Positions 49,288 through 59,255 of a stretch of 64,000 bases of DNA are shown here, piece by piece; positions within the stretch are counted from its first letter, which is position 1; every line of letters starts with the position of its first letter. The notes under the pieces were generated by a model that was not told the DNA's origin, did no database searches, and saw nothing but the letters and a program-made list of their open reading frames with translations. The DNA lies in NCBI RefSeq assembly GCF_013283665.1, contig NZ_JABEKU010000001.1, forward strand, positions 806,001 to 870,000. Reading direction: 5' to 3'. A program made the position numbers and the translations under genes. Origin of the DNA: Ensifer sesbaniae (GTDB lineage: Bacteria; Pseudomonadota; Alphaproteobacteria; Rhizobiales; Rhizobiaceae).

Positions 49288-49470
49288 TTTCGATACCTGT
49301 CGCGATCTTATTTTCCGCTAACGGGATACGGTTTCATCCTTGCGTGAGGCTGGCCGGTACGGGCGGCGGAGCCTTTCGCTGGAACAGGTTCGCGCAAGGC
49401 TATCCGGTCAGGATTTGCCAAGGCAGGGCGCATGCTCTGTCTCAGTCATTCCGGCAGGGGCGAACCGATC

Positions 49471-50250
49471 GTGACCACGACCTATACGAGCTACAAGCTG
49501 ATAACGGCCGACTTGATGAAGTCGCTGGCCCGTGTTGCCGAGCAGCCGGATGTGGCGCGCGAGACGGAATACTACCTGTCGAAGATCGGTGACGTGAAAA
49601 CGATCGACGATTTCTTTGCCGATACCAGGCTCTATAACTACGCCATGAAGGCCCACGGTCTCGAAGACATGGCCTATGCCAAGGCTTTCATGCGCAAGGT
49701 ACTGACCGAAGGCATCGACAATGACGACGCCTTCGCCAACAAGCTGACCGACCACCGCTACAAGCAACTCGTCGAATCGCTGAACTTTGCCGCCCACGGT
49801 GCGGCCGCCACATCCTTCGACCGGGCGCAGAAGGGCGTTGCCGACAAATATGCCCGCCAGACGCTGGAGCAGAATGCCGGTGAGGAGAATGCCGGCGTAC
49901 GGCTCGCCCTTTACTTTGCGCGCATGGCGCCGACGATCAGCAGTGGTTATGCCATCATCGCCGACGAGGCGCTGGCCCAGGTAGTACGCACCGCCCTGCA
50001 ACTGCCCGACGAATTCGCCGCGACCGATGTCGATCGGCAGGCCGAGGCCTATGAAGAGGCGATCGATTTCAAGGATTTCCAGAACCCGAGCAAGGTGACC
50101 GAGTTTCTCGACCGGTTCACGGCGCTCTGGGAAACCAAAAATTCAACGGACGGTTATGATCCGCTCGCAGTCTTCGGTTCTTCGAGCGGCTACGGCATCT
50201 CTTCCGATCTTCTCCTGTCCATCAACAGCCTGAAACTCGGGGGACGCTGA
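49471..50250 (+). CDS. DUF1217 flagellar-locus protein
   Basis: A 259-residue protein of the DUF1217 family, which is tied to flagellar clusters in alphaproteobacteria. It is helical and soluble, with ARETEYYLSKIGDVKTIDDF and FANKLTDHRYKQLVESLNFA typical of the family. GTG at 49471 gives the family-like start VTTTYTSYKLITADLMKSLA; an ATG at 49432 would add 13 unlikely residues. It starts the plus-strand operon and is followed by flgF after 2 bases. Precise function is unknown. Confidence 0.85.
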   Translation: MTTTYTSYKLITADLMKSLARVAEQPDVARETEYYLSKIGDVKTIDDFFADTRLYNYAMKAHGLEDMAYAKAFMRKVLTEGIDNDDAFANKLTDHRYKQLVESLNFAAHGAAATSFDRAQKGVADKYARQTLEQNAGEENAGVRLALYFARMAPTISSGYAIIADEALAQVVRTALQLPDEFAATDVDRQAEAYEEAIDFKDFQNPSKVTEFLDRFTALWETKNSTDGYDPLAVFGSSSGYGISSDLLLSINSLKLGGR

Positions 50251-50252
50251 AC

Positions 50253-50978
50253 GTGCAGACCGGTCTTTACGTCGCGATTTCGTCGCAGATGGCGCTCGAA
50301 AAGCGCCTCAACACGCTCGCCGACAACATCGCGAATGCCAGCACCGTCGGCTTCCGCGGTACCGAGGTGAAGTTCAACCAGATGCTCGGCGATACGAAGC
50401 CGACCAAGGTTGCCTATGTCAGCAAGGGCGAGGAGTTCCTGAACACCAGCAACGGCTCGCTGACGCGGACCGGCTCGGCGCTCGACTTCGCCGTCAAGGG
50501 CGACGCCTGGTTTCAGATCGAGACGCCGGCCGGCCCGGCGCTCACGCGCGACGGGCGCTTCACGCTGACGGACGCCGGAGAACTCGTGACGATCCGCGGC
50601 TATCCGGTACTCGACGCCGGTGGTGCGCCGATCCAGCTCAACGGCAATAGCGGGGAAATCACGGTTGGCGCCGATGGTGCGCTTCACCAGAACGGCGTCG
50701 CGGTCGCCTCGCTCGGCCTCTACCAGGCCGATTTCAGCAACGGCTTCGTCCGTCTCGACAACAGCGCCGTGCAGCCGGCGATGCAGCCGGAGCCGGTGGT
50801 CGACCGCTTCGATGTCGGCGTGATGCAGGGTTTCGTCGAGGAGTCCAACGTCAATGCCGTCCAGGAAATGTCGCAGCTGATCATGGTCACGCGCGCCTTC
50901 GACAACATCACCGCCCTGTTGCGTGATAGCGAAGGATCGCTCGAGGAAGCGGTCAAGACGCTCGGCGGCAGTCGCTAA
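50253..50978 (+). CDS. flgF: Flagellar basal-body rod protein FlgF
   Basis: A 241-residue proximal-rod protein. It starts at GTG (50253) after a GGGGGA site. The N-terminal rod motif is KRLNTLADNIANASTVGFRG, and the C-terminal motif is FVEESNVNAVQEMSQLIMVT, both typical of axial proteins. It is exported through the flagellar type III system. Confidence 0.94.
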   Translation: MQTGLYVAISSQMALEKRLNTLADNIANASTVGFRGTEVKFNQMLGDTKPTKVAYVSKGEEFLNTSNGSLTRTGSALDFAVKGDAWFQIETPAGPALTRDGRFTLTDAGELVTIRGYPVLDAGGAPIQLNGNSGEITVGADGALHQNGVAVASLGLYQADFSNGFVRLDNSAVQPAMQPEPVVDRFDVGVMQGFVEESNVNAVQEMSQLIMVTRAFDNITALLRDSEGSLEEAVKTLGGSR

Positions 50979-50996
50979 TTTCTGACGGGTACCGGC

Positions 50997-52388
50997 ATGC
51001 AACGCGAAGGCCTGAAGACAAGCGCGGGATCGACCTCTCTGGCAGCACTTGCCGGCCTCGTCGAGCGCTATGCAAAGCCCGAATTCTCGATCGCTCCCGG
51101 CGGTCACGTGCAGACGATCTCGCCCGGTCACTACACGGTAACCGGCCTGTCGCGGCATGTGCGGCTCGGTGATTTCGTCGCCCACAAGAGCGTCACCGGA
51201 ACCCATCTCGGCGAAGTGGTGCGGGTCGAGCCCGAGCGGGTGGTCGTCTGCCCGATCGAGCCGGGTGATCCCATCGGTATCCACGACACCGTGATCCGCA
51301 AGGGCGCTTTCCGCGTCGCGCCGACAGACCAATGGTGCGGCCGCACCATCAATGCGCTCGGCGAGCCGATCGACGGTCTCGGGCCGCTGCTGCAGGGCGA
51401 GGTGCGCCGCTCGATCTCCAACACCGCGCCGCCGTCGATGAGCCGCAAGCGGGTGGAGAAGGGCTTTGTCACCGGCGTCAGGGCGATCGACATCTTTTCG
51501 CCCCTCTGCCTCGGCCAGCGTCTCGGCATCTTCGCCGGTTCCGGCGTCGGCAAGTCGACGCTGCTGTCCATGCTGGCGCGAGCAGACGCCTTCGACAAGG
51601 TGGTGATCGCGCTGGTCGGCGAGCGCGGCCGTGAAGTGCGCGAATTCATCGAAGATACGCTCGGCGACAATCTCGCAAAGTCGGTCGCGGTGGTGGCGAC
51701 CAGCGACGAAAGCCCGATGCTGCGCAAGATGGCGCCGCTGACCGCCGTCACCATCGCCGAGCACTACCGCGACAATGGCGACAACGTGCTGCTGATCGTC
51801 GACAGCGTGACGCGTTTCGCACATGCGATCCGCGAAGTGGCGACGGCTTCCGGCGAGCCCCCGATCGCCCGCGGCTACCCGGCCTCCGTCTTCACCGAAC
51901 TGCCGCGCCTGCTGGAGCGTGCCGGACCCGGCACTGAAGGCACGGGCACGATCACGGCGATCATCTCCATCCTCGTCGACGGCGACAACCACAACGACCC
52001 GGTCGCCGACTCGACGCGTGGCATTCTCGACGGTCACATCGTTCTCGAACGCAGCCTTGCGGAAGAGGGGCGTTATCCCCCGATCAATCCGCTCGCCTCG
52101 ATCTCGCGTCTGGCGCGCAAGGCCTGGACGCCGGATCAGGAAAAGCTGGTGGCGCGTCTGAAGGCGCTGATCCACCGCTTCGAGGAAACCCGCGATCTTC
52201 GCCTGATCGGCGGTTACCGCCCCGGTGGCGATCCTGACCTCGACATGGCGATCAAGCAGGTGCCGGTCATCTACGACGTGCTGACGCAGACCGCCGGTGA
52301 GCGCCCGGCGCAGGACGCCTTTGCCGATCTTGCGAATGCATTGAAGGCGGCGGCGATGGGCAATCAACCGGGCGCGAGGGCGAGGTGA
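50997..52388 (+). CDS. fliI: Flagellar export ATPase FliI
   Basis: A 463-residue F1-beta-like ATPase that drives export. Walker A is GSGVGKST (181-188), with VVIALVGERGREVREFIEDT next and the DSVTRFAHAIRE Walker B region, then GSGTEGTGTI-like PGTEGTGTITAIISILVDGD. The stop overlaps the next gene by one base. Confidence 0.96.
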   Translation: MQREGLKTSAGSTSLAALAGLVERYAKPEFSIAPGGHVQTISPGHYTVTGLSRHVRLGDFVAHKSVTGTHLGEVVRVEPERVVVCPIEPGDPIGIHDTVIRKGAFRVAPTDQWCGRTINALGEPIDGLGPLLQGEVRRSISNTAPPSMSRKRVEKGFVTGVRAIDIFSPLCLGQRLGIFAGSGVGKSTLLSMLARADAFDKVVIALVGERGREVREFIEDTLGDNLAKSVAVVATSDESPMLRKMAPLTAVTIAEHYRDNGDNVLLIVDSVTRFAHAIREVATASGEPPIARGYPASVFTELPRLLERAGPGTEGTGTITAIISILVDGDNHNDPVADSTRGILDGHIVLERSLAEEGRYPPINPLASISRLARKAWTPDQEKLVARLKALIHRFEETRDLRLIGGYRPGGDPDLDMAIKQVPVIYDVLTQTAGERPAQDAFADLANALKAAAMGNQPGARAR

Positions 52389-52945
52389 TGGCGGTGACCG
52401 ATTACGATGCGGATGAAAAGGTGCATCAGCGCAAGCGAAGCAGCCGCATGCCGATGACCGACAAGTTCCTGGCCGCGACCGGCGTCGCGCTTGCCGCTTT
52501 CGCGACCTTCTTTCCCTGGTACGCCTTCTTCCATCAGGATAAGTTCACCATGCCGCCGCTCTGGCAGGGTTCCACGCGCGATCTGCCGGAGCGCGCCGCC
52601 CGCAACGTCGTCTCGGTCTCGCCGCTGGCGATGCCCGATGCCGACGGCGAGACGCTTGCCGCGGTCGATCAGCTGACGACGGCGACGGTGCCCGGCATCG
52701 GTGCTGGTCCGGCTCCCGAAGGGTCGGCTGCGGAAGAGGGGCTGACGCAGCCCTTTCCCGGCAAGTCGGGTTTCAAGCTGATGCATGTCGCCAATGGCCG
52801 GGCGCTGATCGAGGATGCGAGCGGCATGTACATCGTGCGCATCGGCTCGGTTCTGCCCGACAATACCCGGCTCGCCACGCTCGAGCAGCGCGACGGCCAT
52901 TGGGTGATGATCACCTCGTCAGGCGAAGTCTACCAAGCCGACTGA
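52388..52945 (+). CDS. Flagellar-locus membrane-anchored hypothetical protein
   Basis: A 185-residue protein with a polar N-terminus of about 25 residues, one hydrophobic span (FLAATGVALAAFATFFPWYA), and a larger extracytoplasmic part. The C-terminal 60 residues look like a small beta-rich domain (LMHVANGRALIEDASGMYIV, then HWVMITSSGEVYQAD). It overlaps fliI by one base and precedes flgB. The homologue in this place in related bacteria has no assigned role that I recall. Confidence 0.8.
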   Translation: MAVTDYDADEKVHQRKRSSRMPMTDKFLAATGVALAAFATFFPWYAFFHQDKFTMPPLWQGSTRDLPERAARNVVSVSPLAMPDADGETLAAVDQLTTATVPGIGAGPAPEGSAAEEGLTQPFPGKSGFKLMHVANGRALIEDASGMYIVRIGSVLPDNTRLATLEQRDGHWVMITSSGEVYQAD

Positions 52946-52971
52946 TTTGCCAGCGCATCGTCAGGATGATG

Positions 52972-52997
52972 GTCGCGCATCTCCTCGGATGCGCGAC
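52972..52997 (+). terminator. Hairpin before flgB
   Basis: GTCGCGCATC and GATGCGCGAC pair perfectly over 10 bases with a 6-base loop. No T-run follows. It lies 27 bases after the stop of the membrane-anchored protein, in a 173-base gap before flgB. Confidence 0.45.
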
Positions 52998-53118
52998 GTG
53001 CTGCCGTTCGCCCGCCGGCCGCCCGTGGGATGCAGGCATCCCGATCGCAGCCGCTTCCGACGAAAGTCCCACGCAAGATTACCGGCCTAGGTTCGCATCA
53101 CCAAGCATGGAGCTTCTG

Positions 53119-53496
53119 ATGCAAATTCAGCTTTTCGACCTCGCGTCCCGGCAGGCCCAGTGGCTGACCGTTCGCCAGAACGTGGTGGCCGGCAACATCG
53201 CCAATGCGAACACGCCGCACTACAAGGCGAAGGACGTCAAGCCGTTCGAAAGCGTGCTGCAGGATACCGGCATGCAGATGGCCGCGACCCACAAGGCGCA
53301 TTTCACCGATGGCCTCGAAGCCTCGCAGGTGGCCGAAGTCGGCATGGTCGACGGCGTGCAGATCCAGCAATCCGGCAACAGCGTCGCGATCGAGCAGGAA
53401 ATGATGAAGACCGGCGAGATCAAGCGCGACTACGAGCTCAGCGCCGGGCTTGTGAAGGCGTTTCACCGCATGATGCTGATGACGGTACGGAAGTAA
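53119..53496 (+). CDS. flgB: Flagellar basal-body rod protein FlgB
   Basis: A 125-residue proximal-rod protein with the axial motif [20 protein letters not shown] and the C-terminal heptad-rich segment [18 protein letters not shown]. The ATG at 53119 is preferred because GGAG lies 6 bases upstream; an ATG at 53107 in frame has no site. flgC follows after 5 bases. Confidence 0.93.
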   Translation: MQIQLFDLASRQAQWLTVRQNVVAGNIANANTPHYKAKDVKPFESVLQDTGMQMAATHKAHFTDGLEASQVAEVGMVDGVQIQQSGNSVAIEQEMMKTGEIKRDYELSAGLVKAFHRMMLMTVRK

Positions 53497-53501
53497 GAAC
53501 C

Positions 53502-53921
53502 ATGGATCCATTGACCTCGGCCCTCAAGGTATCGGCCTCCGGCCTCCAGGCGGAATCGACCCGTCTGCGCATCGTCTCCGAGAATATCGCCAACGCCCGC
53601 TCGACCGGCGACACCCCGGGTTCGGAGCCCTACCGCCGCAAGACCATCAGCTTCGCAGCCGAAGTGGATCGCGCAAGCGGCGCCTCGCTGGTCGAGATCG
53701 AGCGGCAGGGCACGGATGATTCGGATTTCAACATCGAGTTCGATCCGGGCAATCCGGCCGCCGACGACAAGGGCATGGTCAAGATGCCGAACGTGAACAT
53801 CCTGGTCGAGATGGCCGACATGCGCGAAGCCAACCGCGCCTATGAGGCCAACCTCCAGACCATCAAGCAGTCCCGTGACCTGATTTCACAGACAATCGAC
53901 CTGTTGAGAGCCTCGCAATAA
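53502..53921 (+). CDS. flgC: Flagellar basal-body rod protein FlgC
   Basis: A 139-residue rod protein with [20 protein letters not shown] near the start and the conserved end segment [20 protein letters not shown]. The length is typical. Its stop overlaps fliE by one base. Confidence 0.95.
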   Translation: MDPLTSALKVSASGLQAESTRLRIVSENIANARSTGDTPGSEPYRRKTISFAAEVDRASGASLVEIERQGTDDSDFNIEFDPGNPAADDKGMVKMPNVNILVEMADMREANRAYEANLQTIKQSRDLISQTIDLLRASQ

Positions 53922-54262
53922 TGATCGATGCAGTCAAATCCCTCGGCGCGTTCTCGGTCACCAAAGAGACCGACGGCACCCGTTCCACATCTTCCTCGTC
54001 GTCGATCTTCAGCATGCCGGCGGCCACGCCGGGCGTGCCGCAGGGGCAAAGCTTCGCCTCGGTCCTCGGGGATATGGCAACCGATACCATCAACGCGATG
54101 AAAAAGGCCGAGGGCGCATCGCTCGATGGCATTCGCGGTCAGGCAAACACCCGTGAAGTTGTCGATGCCGTCATGAATGCCGAGCAGTCGCTCCAGACGG
54201 CGATCGCCATCCGCGACAAGGTGGTCACCGCCTATCTCGAAATCGCGCGCATGCAGATCTGA
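53921..54262 (+). CDS. fliE: Flagellar hook-basal body protein FliE
   Basis: A 113-residue adaptor joining the MS ring to the rod. The N-terminal third is Ser/Pro-rich, and the C-terminal part is the conserved helix pair ([20 protein letters not shown], then [20 protein letters not shown]). It overlaps flgC by one base. Confidence 0.94.
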   Translation: MIDAVKSLGAFSVTKETDGTRSTSSSSSIFSMPAATPGVPQGQSFASVLGDMATDTINAMKKAEGASLDGIRGQANTREVVDAVMNAEQSLQTAIAIRDKVVTAYLEIARMQI

Positions 54263-54273
54263 AGGAACGAGAC

Positions 54274-55062
54274 ATGAAGGCCCTTTCCATTGCCGCCACC
54301 GGCATGAACGCCCAGCAGCTGAACCTCGAGGTAATCGCGAACAACATCGCGAACATCAACACGACCGGTTACAAGCGTGCGCGCGCCGAATTCTCCGATC
54401 TGCTTTATCAGACCGAGCGTGCCCAGGGCGTGCCGAACCGCTCCAACCAGGCAATCGTTCCGGAAGGCGCGATCATCGGTCTCGGCGTCCAGACGGCGGC
54501 CGTGCGCAACCTGCATATCCAGGGCAGCCTGGTCAACACCGGCAATGACTATGACCTGGCACTGATGGGTCGCGGCTGGTTCCAGGTCGAAACGCCTGAT
54601 GGCGAGACGGTCTATACGCGCTCGGGCGCGTTCAACAAGAATGCCCAGGGCCAACTCGTGACTATCGACGGCTACACGGTCGTTCCCGGCATCACGGTTC
54701 CGCAGGACGCGACGGAAATCGCCTTCACCAGTTCCGGCCAGGTGATGGTGCGTATCGGCAACGATCCCGCAATGCAGGAAATCGGTCAGTTGACGATCGC
54801 CAACTTCGTCAACGAGGCCGGCCTCGAGCCGCAGGGCGACAACCTCTTCAAGGAGACCCCGGCTTCCGGCGACGCGATCGTCGGCACCCCGGCGGACCCG
54901 GGCTTCGCCCAGATCAAGCAGAAATACCTCGAAGCGTCCAACGTCGATCCGGTCAAGGAAATTACCGACCTGATCTCGGCGCAGCGCGCCTACGAGATGA
55001 ACTCCAAGATCATTCAGGCGGCCGATGAAATGGCGGCCACGGTGAGCAAGAACCTCAGGTAA
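54274..55062 (+). CDS. flgG: Flagellar distal rod protein FlgG
   Basis: A 262-residue distal rod protein, matching the usual length (about 260). The axial N-terminal motif is [20 protein letters not shown], and the C-terminus is [21 protein letters not shown] clear ribosome-binding site (AAGGA) precedes the ATG. Confidence 0.97.
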   Translation: MKALSIAATGMNAQQLNLEVIANNIANINTTGYKRARAEFSDLLYQTERAQGVPNRSNQAIVPEGAIIGLGVQTAAVRNLHIQGSLVNTGNDYDLALMGRGWFQVETPDGETVYTRSGAFNKNAQGQLVTIDGYTVVPGITVPQDATEIAFTSSGQVMVRIGNDPAMQEIGQLTIANFVNEAGLEPQGDNLFKETPASGDAIVGTPADPGFAQIKQKYLEASNVDPVKEITDLISAQRAYEMNSKIIQAADEMAATVSKNLR

Positions 55063-55079
55063 CGAAAGAGGGGGCAAAC

Positions 55080-55592
55080 ATGATGTTTCGCCGAACCGCA
55101 GACATCAAGGTTTCGAAAGACGGCAGCGCATCGATGGCGCTTCGTCTGGCGGCCGGCACCTTGCTTGCCGCCGCTTTCCTGTTGCCTTCGGCGAGCCTCG
55201 CAGAACGGTTGACTGCAGTGATCCCGACGCGGACCATTTATCCGGGCGAAACGCTCGACCGCAGCCGCGTCGAGGTTGTCGACGTGACCAACCCCGATCT
55301 CGCGGACGGCTACGTCAGGACCCTCAGCGAAATCGAGGGCAAGGTCACCAAGCGCACGCTCCTGCCCGGCCGGGTGATCCTCGCAAACGCGCTGCGTGAG
55401 CAATATGCCGTCGCGCGCGGTTCCACCGTGCGCCTCGTCTTCAGCAATGGCGGCCTGACCATCAGCGCCGCCGGATCGCCGCTCCAGGATGCCGCGGTCG
55501 GTGAACTGATCCGGGCGCGCAACATCGATACCGGCGTCATCGTTTCCGGAACGGTGATGGCTGACGGCACTGTCCATGTGGTGGCGAAATGA
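55080..55592 (+). CDS. flgA: Flagellar P-ring assembly chaperone FlgA
   Basis: A 170-residue periplasmic chaperone for the P ring. A signal-like hydrophobic segment (residues about 20-40, LRLAAGTLLAAAFLLPSASL) follows a somewhat long polar N-terminus, and the SAF domain follows (IPTRTIYPGETLDRSRVEVV). GAGGGGG precedes the ATG at 55080. It overlaps flgI by 4 bases. Confidence 0.93.
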   Translation: MMFRRTADIKVSKDGSASMALRLAAGTLLAAAFLLPSASLAERLTAVIPTRTIYPGETLDRSRVEVVDVTNPDLADGYVRTLSEIEGKVTKRTLLPGRVILANALREQYAVARGSTVRLVFSNGGLTISAAGSPLQDAAVGELIRARNIDTGVIVSGTVMADGTVHVVAK

Positions 55593-56704
55593 AAATGCTT
55601 GCCTGCAAATGGTTCCTGACGCTGGCCGTCGCGATCTCCGCGGCACTGACGCCGGCTTTCGGCGCGTCCAGGATCAAGGACGTCGCGTCGCTTCAGGCGG
55701 GGCGCGACAACCAGCTCATCGGTTACGGTCTCGTCGTCGGCCTCCAGGGGACCGGTGACACCCTGCGAGCCTCGCCGTTCACCGATCAGTCGATCCGCGC
55801 GATGCTGCAGAACCTCGGCATCTCCACCCAGGGCGGCGATTCCCGCACGCGCAACGTTGCTGCGGTTCTGGTGACGGCGACGCTGCCGCCGTTTGCAAGC
55901 CCCGGCAGCCGCGTCGACGTGACTGTCGGCTCGCTCGGCGATTCCACCTCGCTTCGCGGCGGTACCCTGGTGATGACCTCGCTGTCCGGCGCGGACGGTC
56001 AGATCTACGCGGTCGCGCAAGGCTCCGTCGTCGTAACGGGCTTCTCCGCGCAGGGTGATGCGGCAACCCTCAACCAGGGTGTGACGACGGCCGGGCGCGT
56101 GCCCAACGGCGCGATCATCGAGCGCGAGCTGCCGTCCAAGTTCAAGGATGGCTTCAACCTCGTCCTGCAACTGCGCAACCCGGATTTCTCGACGGCCGTC
56201 GGCATGGCGGCGGCGATCAACAAATATGCCGCCCAGCGATATGGCGGCCGCATTGCCGAGGCGCGTGATTCCCAGGCCGTGCTCGTCGAAAAGCCGAAGA
56301 TGGCGGACCTCGCCCGGCTGATGGCCGATATCGAAAACATCGTGATCGAGACGGACGTCCCGGCCCGCGTTGTCATCAACGAACGCACCGGCACAATCGT
56401 GATCGGCCAGGACGTTCGCATCAATGAGGTAGCCGTGAGCTACGGCACCCTGACCGTCGAGGTCAGCGAGACGCCGACTGTCGTCCAGCCGCTGCCATTC
56501 TCGCGCGGGCGAACGGAGGTGGAACCGAACACGACCATCAACGCGCAGTCCGACGGCGGCACGGTGGCGATCCTCAACGGATCGAGCCTCCGCTCCCTCG
56601 TCGCCGGTCTCAACAACATCGGTGTCAAGCCGGACGGCATCATCGCCATCCTGCAAAGCATCAAAACGGCCGGGGCCCTCCAGGCGGAGCTAGTGCTGCA
56701 ATGA
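55589..56704 (+). CDS. flgI: Flagellar P-ring protein FlgI
   Basis: A 371-residue periplasmic ring protein with a Sec signal (MKMLACKWFLTLAVAISAAL, cleavage near AFG-A) and family motifs RIKDVASLQAGRDNQLIGYG and the C-terminal LNNIGVKPDGIIAILQSIK. It overlaps flgA and motE by 4 bases each. Confidence 0.97.
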   Translation: MKMLACKWFLTLAVAISAALTPAFGASRIKDVASLQAGRDNQLIGYGLVVGLQGTGDTLRASPFTDQSIRAMLQNLGISTQGGDSRTRNVAAVLVTATLPPFASPGSRVDVTVGSLGDSTSLRGGTLVMTSLSGADGQIYAVAQGSVVVTGFSAQGDAATLNQGVTTAGRVPNGAIIERELPSKFKDGFNLVLQLRNPDFSTAVGMAAAINKYAAQRYGGRIAEARDSQAVLVEKPKMADLARLMADIENIVIETDVPARVVINERTGTIVIGQDVRINEVAVSYGTLTVEVSETPTVVQPLPFSRGRTEVEPNTTINAQSDGGTVAILNGSSLRSLVAGLNNIGVKPDGIIAILQSIKTAGALQAELVLQ

Positions 56705-57240
56705 CGGCAAACATTAACCCAACTCTCGGCAAGGTCCGCAACCTGTTACTCGCCGGCGCGGCCGCAGCCTCGATGCTGACGATGCCCGGCGCCTTCGCCC
56801 AGGACGTCACCGCGCCTCCGCCGGCCGACGGGACGCAGAACGAGATTCAGCAGTTCTGCACCAACATTGCCGATGCCGCCCGTGACCAGCGCTACGTGCT
56901 GCAGCGCAAGGATCTCGAGACCCTGCAGGCAAGCATCGACGAACGCATCGCGACGCTGGAGAAGCGGCGCGACGAATACGAGGACTGGCTGAAACGCCGC
57001 AATGATTTTCTGAAACAGGCCCAACTCGGCCTTGTCGACATCTACAAGACGATGAAGCCGGATGCGGCTGCCGGCAAGCTGGAAATGGTCAATCCGGAGA
57101 TTGCGGCGGCGATCGTCATGCAACTGCCGGCACGCCAGTCGTCGCTGATCCTCAGCGAAATGACGGACGAAAAGGCGGCAACCCTTACCAACATCATCTC
57201 GAGCGCCAGCGATCCGAACACCTCGAAGGAACCATCATGA
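56701..57240 (+). CDS. motE: Motility protein MotE
   Basis: A 179-residue periplasmic protein with a Sec signal (LLLAGAAAASMLTMPGAFAQ), a charged coiled-coil stretch (about 75-120, QRKDLETLQASIDERIATLE) and an MgtE N-terminal-like domain at the end. In S. meliloti MotE is a chaperone for the periplasmic motor protein MotC. It overlaps flgI and flgH by 4 bases each. Confidence 0.9.
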   Translation: MTANINPTLGKVRNLLLAGAAAASMLTMPGAFAQDVTAPPPADGTQNEIQQFCTNIADAARDQRYVLQRKDLETLQASIDERIATLEKRRDEYEDWLKRRNDFLKQAQLGLVDIYKTMKPDAAAGKLEMVNPEIAAAIVMQLPARQSSLILSEMTDEKAATLTNIISSASDPNTSKEPS

Positions 57241-57947
57241 AAATGCGTCTAACGGCCGTGCTGACGGCGGGTCTCCTTGCCGGGTGTCAGAACCAGGCGC
57301 TCAACGAGATCGGTCGGGCGCCTTCGATGAGCCCGATCGGCAGCGGCCTGCAATACTCCCAGACCCCGCAGCTCGCCATGTATCCGAAGCAGCCGCGCCA
57401 GGTGGTGAACGGCTATTCGCTGTGGAACGACCAGCAGGCGGCCCTGTTCAAGGACGCGCGCGCCATCAATGTCGGTGACATTCTGACGGTCGATATCAAG
57501 ATCAACGAAGGGGCCACTTTCGACAACAAGACCGATCGTAGCCGCAAGAACAGCAGTGGTTTCAACGTCGGCGCAAACGGCAAGTCGGAGGCCAGCGATT
57601 TTGGCTGGGAGGGCGAGCTGAAGTATGGCTCGAACACCAAGACCGAGGGCGACGGCACGACGGAGCGTTCGGAAAAGCTGAGGGTGCTCGTCGCAGCAGT
57701 CGTGACCGGGGTTCTCGAAAACGGCAACCTCTTGATCAGCGGTTCGCAGGAGGTCCGCGTCAACCACGAACTGCGTATCCTCAATGTCGCCGGTATCGTC
57801 CGGCCGCGGGATGTCGATGCCGACAACGTCATCTCCTACGACCGCATCGCCGAGGCGCGCATTTCCTATGGCGGCCGCGGTCGCCTGACCGAGGTGCAGC
57901 AGCCGCCCTACGGCCAGCAGTTCATGGATCTATTTTCGCCGATCTGA
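57237..57947 (+). CDS. flgH: Flagellar L-ring lipoprotein FlgH
   Basis: A 236-residue outer-membrane ring protein with a lipobox LLAGC (Cys17) after a short signal. The family signature is INVGDILTVDIKINEGATFD, and the C-terminus is VNHELRILNVAGIVRPRDVD. It completes the L/P ring set with flgI. Confidence 0.96.
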   Translation: MKMRLTAVLTAGLLAGCQNQALNEIGRAPSMSPIGSGLQYSQTPQLAMYPKQPRQVVNGYSLWNDQQAALFKDARAINVGDILTVDIKINEGATFDNKTDRSRKNSSGFNVGANGKSEASDFGWEGELKYGSNTKTEGDGTTERSEKLRVLVAAVVTGVLENGNLLISGSQEVRVNHELRILNVAGIVRPRDVDADNVISYDRIAEARISYGGRGRLTEVQQPPYGQQFMDLFSPI

Positions 57948-57965
57948 TCGGCAGGGAACGGCAAG

Positions 57966-58463
57966 ATGGAAGAATTCGATTCCGCCAGCGCTCCGAAGCC
58001 GTCGTCGAAGGTGATGACCATCGCGATCGTTGCCGTGCTGACACTCGTCGCCGGCGGCGGCGGTTGGCTGGTCGGCGGCCTGCTCGCACCGCCTCCGCCG
58101 AAGGCAGAGGTGGAGGCGACCAGGGAACCGGCCGCCAACGCTACGGGCGAAGAGGGTCTGCCGAAGGTTGCGACCGAAGCGAACGGCGTCGTCCAGCTCG
58201 AGCCGATCACCACCAACCTTGCCTATCCCTCGGAAAACTGGGTACGGCTCGAGGTGGCGCTGCAGTTCGACGGCGTGCCCGATCCCAAGCTGGCGGAGCA
58301 GATCCACCAGGATATCGCCGCCTATCTGAAGACGGTTTCCCTGCAGCAGATCCAGGGGCCGCGCGGCTTTCAATATCTCCGGGATGACATCCAGGAGCGG
58401 GTTGACCTGCGCTCCGATGGGCGCGTAACCAATGTGATGTTCAGAACTTTCGTCATCCAATGA
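57966..58463 (+). CDS. fliL: Flagellar basal-body-associated protein FliL
   Basis: A 165-residue protein with one N-terminal span (MTIAIVAVLTLVAGGGGWLV, about 18-42), an Ala/Glu linker and a periplasmic FliL domain with AEQIHQDIAAYLKTVSLQQI. It associates with the stator near the MS ring. fliP follows after 8 bases. Confidence 0.94.
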   Translation: MEEFDSASAPKPSSKVMTIAIVAVLTLVAGGGGWLVGGLLAPPPPKAEVEATREPAANATGEEGLPKVATEANGVVQLEPITTNLAYPSENWVRLEVALQFDGVPDPKLAEQIHQDIAAYLKTVSLQQIQGPRGFQYLRDDIQERVDLRSDGRVTNVMFRTFVIQ

Positions 58464-58471
58464 TTCGGTAA

Positions 58472-59209
58472 ATGGTCCGGCTTGTCGCCTTCATAGTCGC
58501 CATGACGGCGATGTCCGGTATTGCCGGCGCCCAGAGTTTTCCCTCTGATATCCTGAATACGCCGATCGAAGGGTCGGCAGCCTCGTGGATCATCCGCACC
58601 TTTGGTCTTCTGACCGTACTGTCGGTGGCCCCGGGCATCCTGATCATGGTCACCAGCTTTCCGCGCTTCGTGATCGCGTTTGCGATCCTGCGCACGGGCA
58701 TGGGTCTCGCGACCACGCCATCGAACATGATCATGGTTTCGCTGGCACTGTTCATGACCTTCTATGTCATGGGGCCGACCTTCGATCGCGCATGGCGCGA
58801 CGGCATCGATCCGCTGATGAAGAACCAGATCACCGAGAGCGAGGCGATCCCACGGATCAGCGAGCCGTTCCGCGAGTTCATGCTCGCCAACACCCGCGAC
58901 AAGGATCTGCAGCTCTTCATCGATATCGCCAAGGAAAAGGGCCAGACGGTCGTCGACGACGACAAGGTCGACCTCAGGGCGGTCGTGCCGGCCTTCATGA
59001 TCTCGGAAATCCGTCGCGGCTTCGAGATCGGCTTCCTGATCATGCTGCCGTTTCTGGTGATCGACCTGATCGTTGCCACCATCACCATGGCCATGGGCAT
59101 GATGATGCTGCCGCCAACGGCGATCTCCTTGCCCTTCAAGATCCTGTTCTTCGTGCTGATCGACGGATGGAACCTGCTCGTCGGCAGCCTGGTGCGCTCC
59201 TTCAGCTAA
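58472..59209 (+). CDS. fliP: Flagellar export gate protein FliP
   Basis: A 245-residue inner-membrane export gate component with a cleavable signal (cleavage near GIAGA-Q), then the motif ATTPSNMIMVSLALFMTFYV and a C-terminal span region LIVATITMAMGMMMLPPTAI. It ends the plus-strand operon. The end of the gene faces the convergent glycosyltransferase gene. Confidence 0.97.
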   Translation: MVRLVAFIVAMTAMSGIAGAQSFPSDILNTPIEGSAASWIIRTFGLLTVLSVAPGILIMVTSFPRFVIAFAILRTGMGLATTPSNMIMVSLALFMTFYVMGPTFDRAWRDGIDPLMKNQITESEAIPRISEPFREFMLANTRDKDLQLFIDIAKEKGQTVVDDDKVDLRAVVPAFMISEIRRGFEIGFLIMLPFLVIDLIVATITMAMGMMMLPPTAISLPFKILFFVLIDGWNLLVGSLVRSFS

Positions 59210-59255
59210 ATTAAAGATCCGTCATCGAACGTTTGGCGCGCTTGGAAAAGGCGCA

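Noticed and set aside
50190-52367. 725-codon minus-strand frame
   Set aside because: Antisense shadow of flgF and fliI, spanning two real genes.
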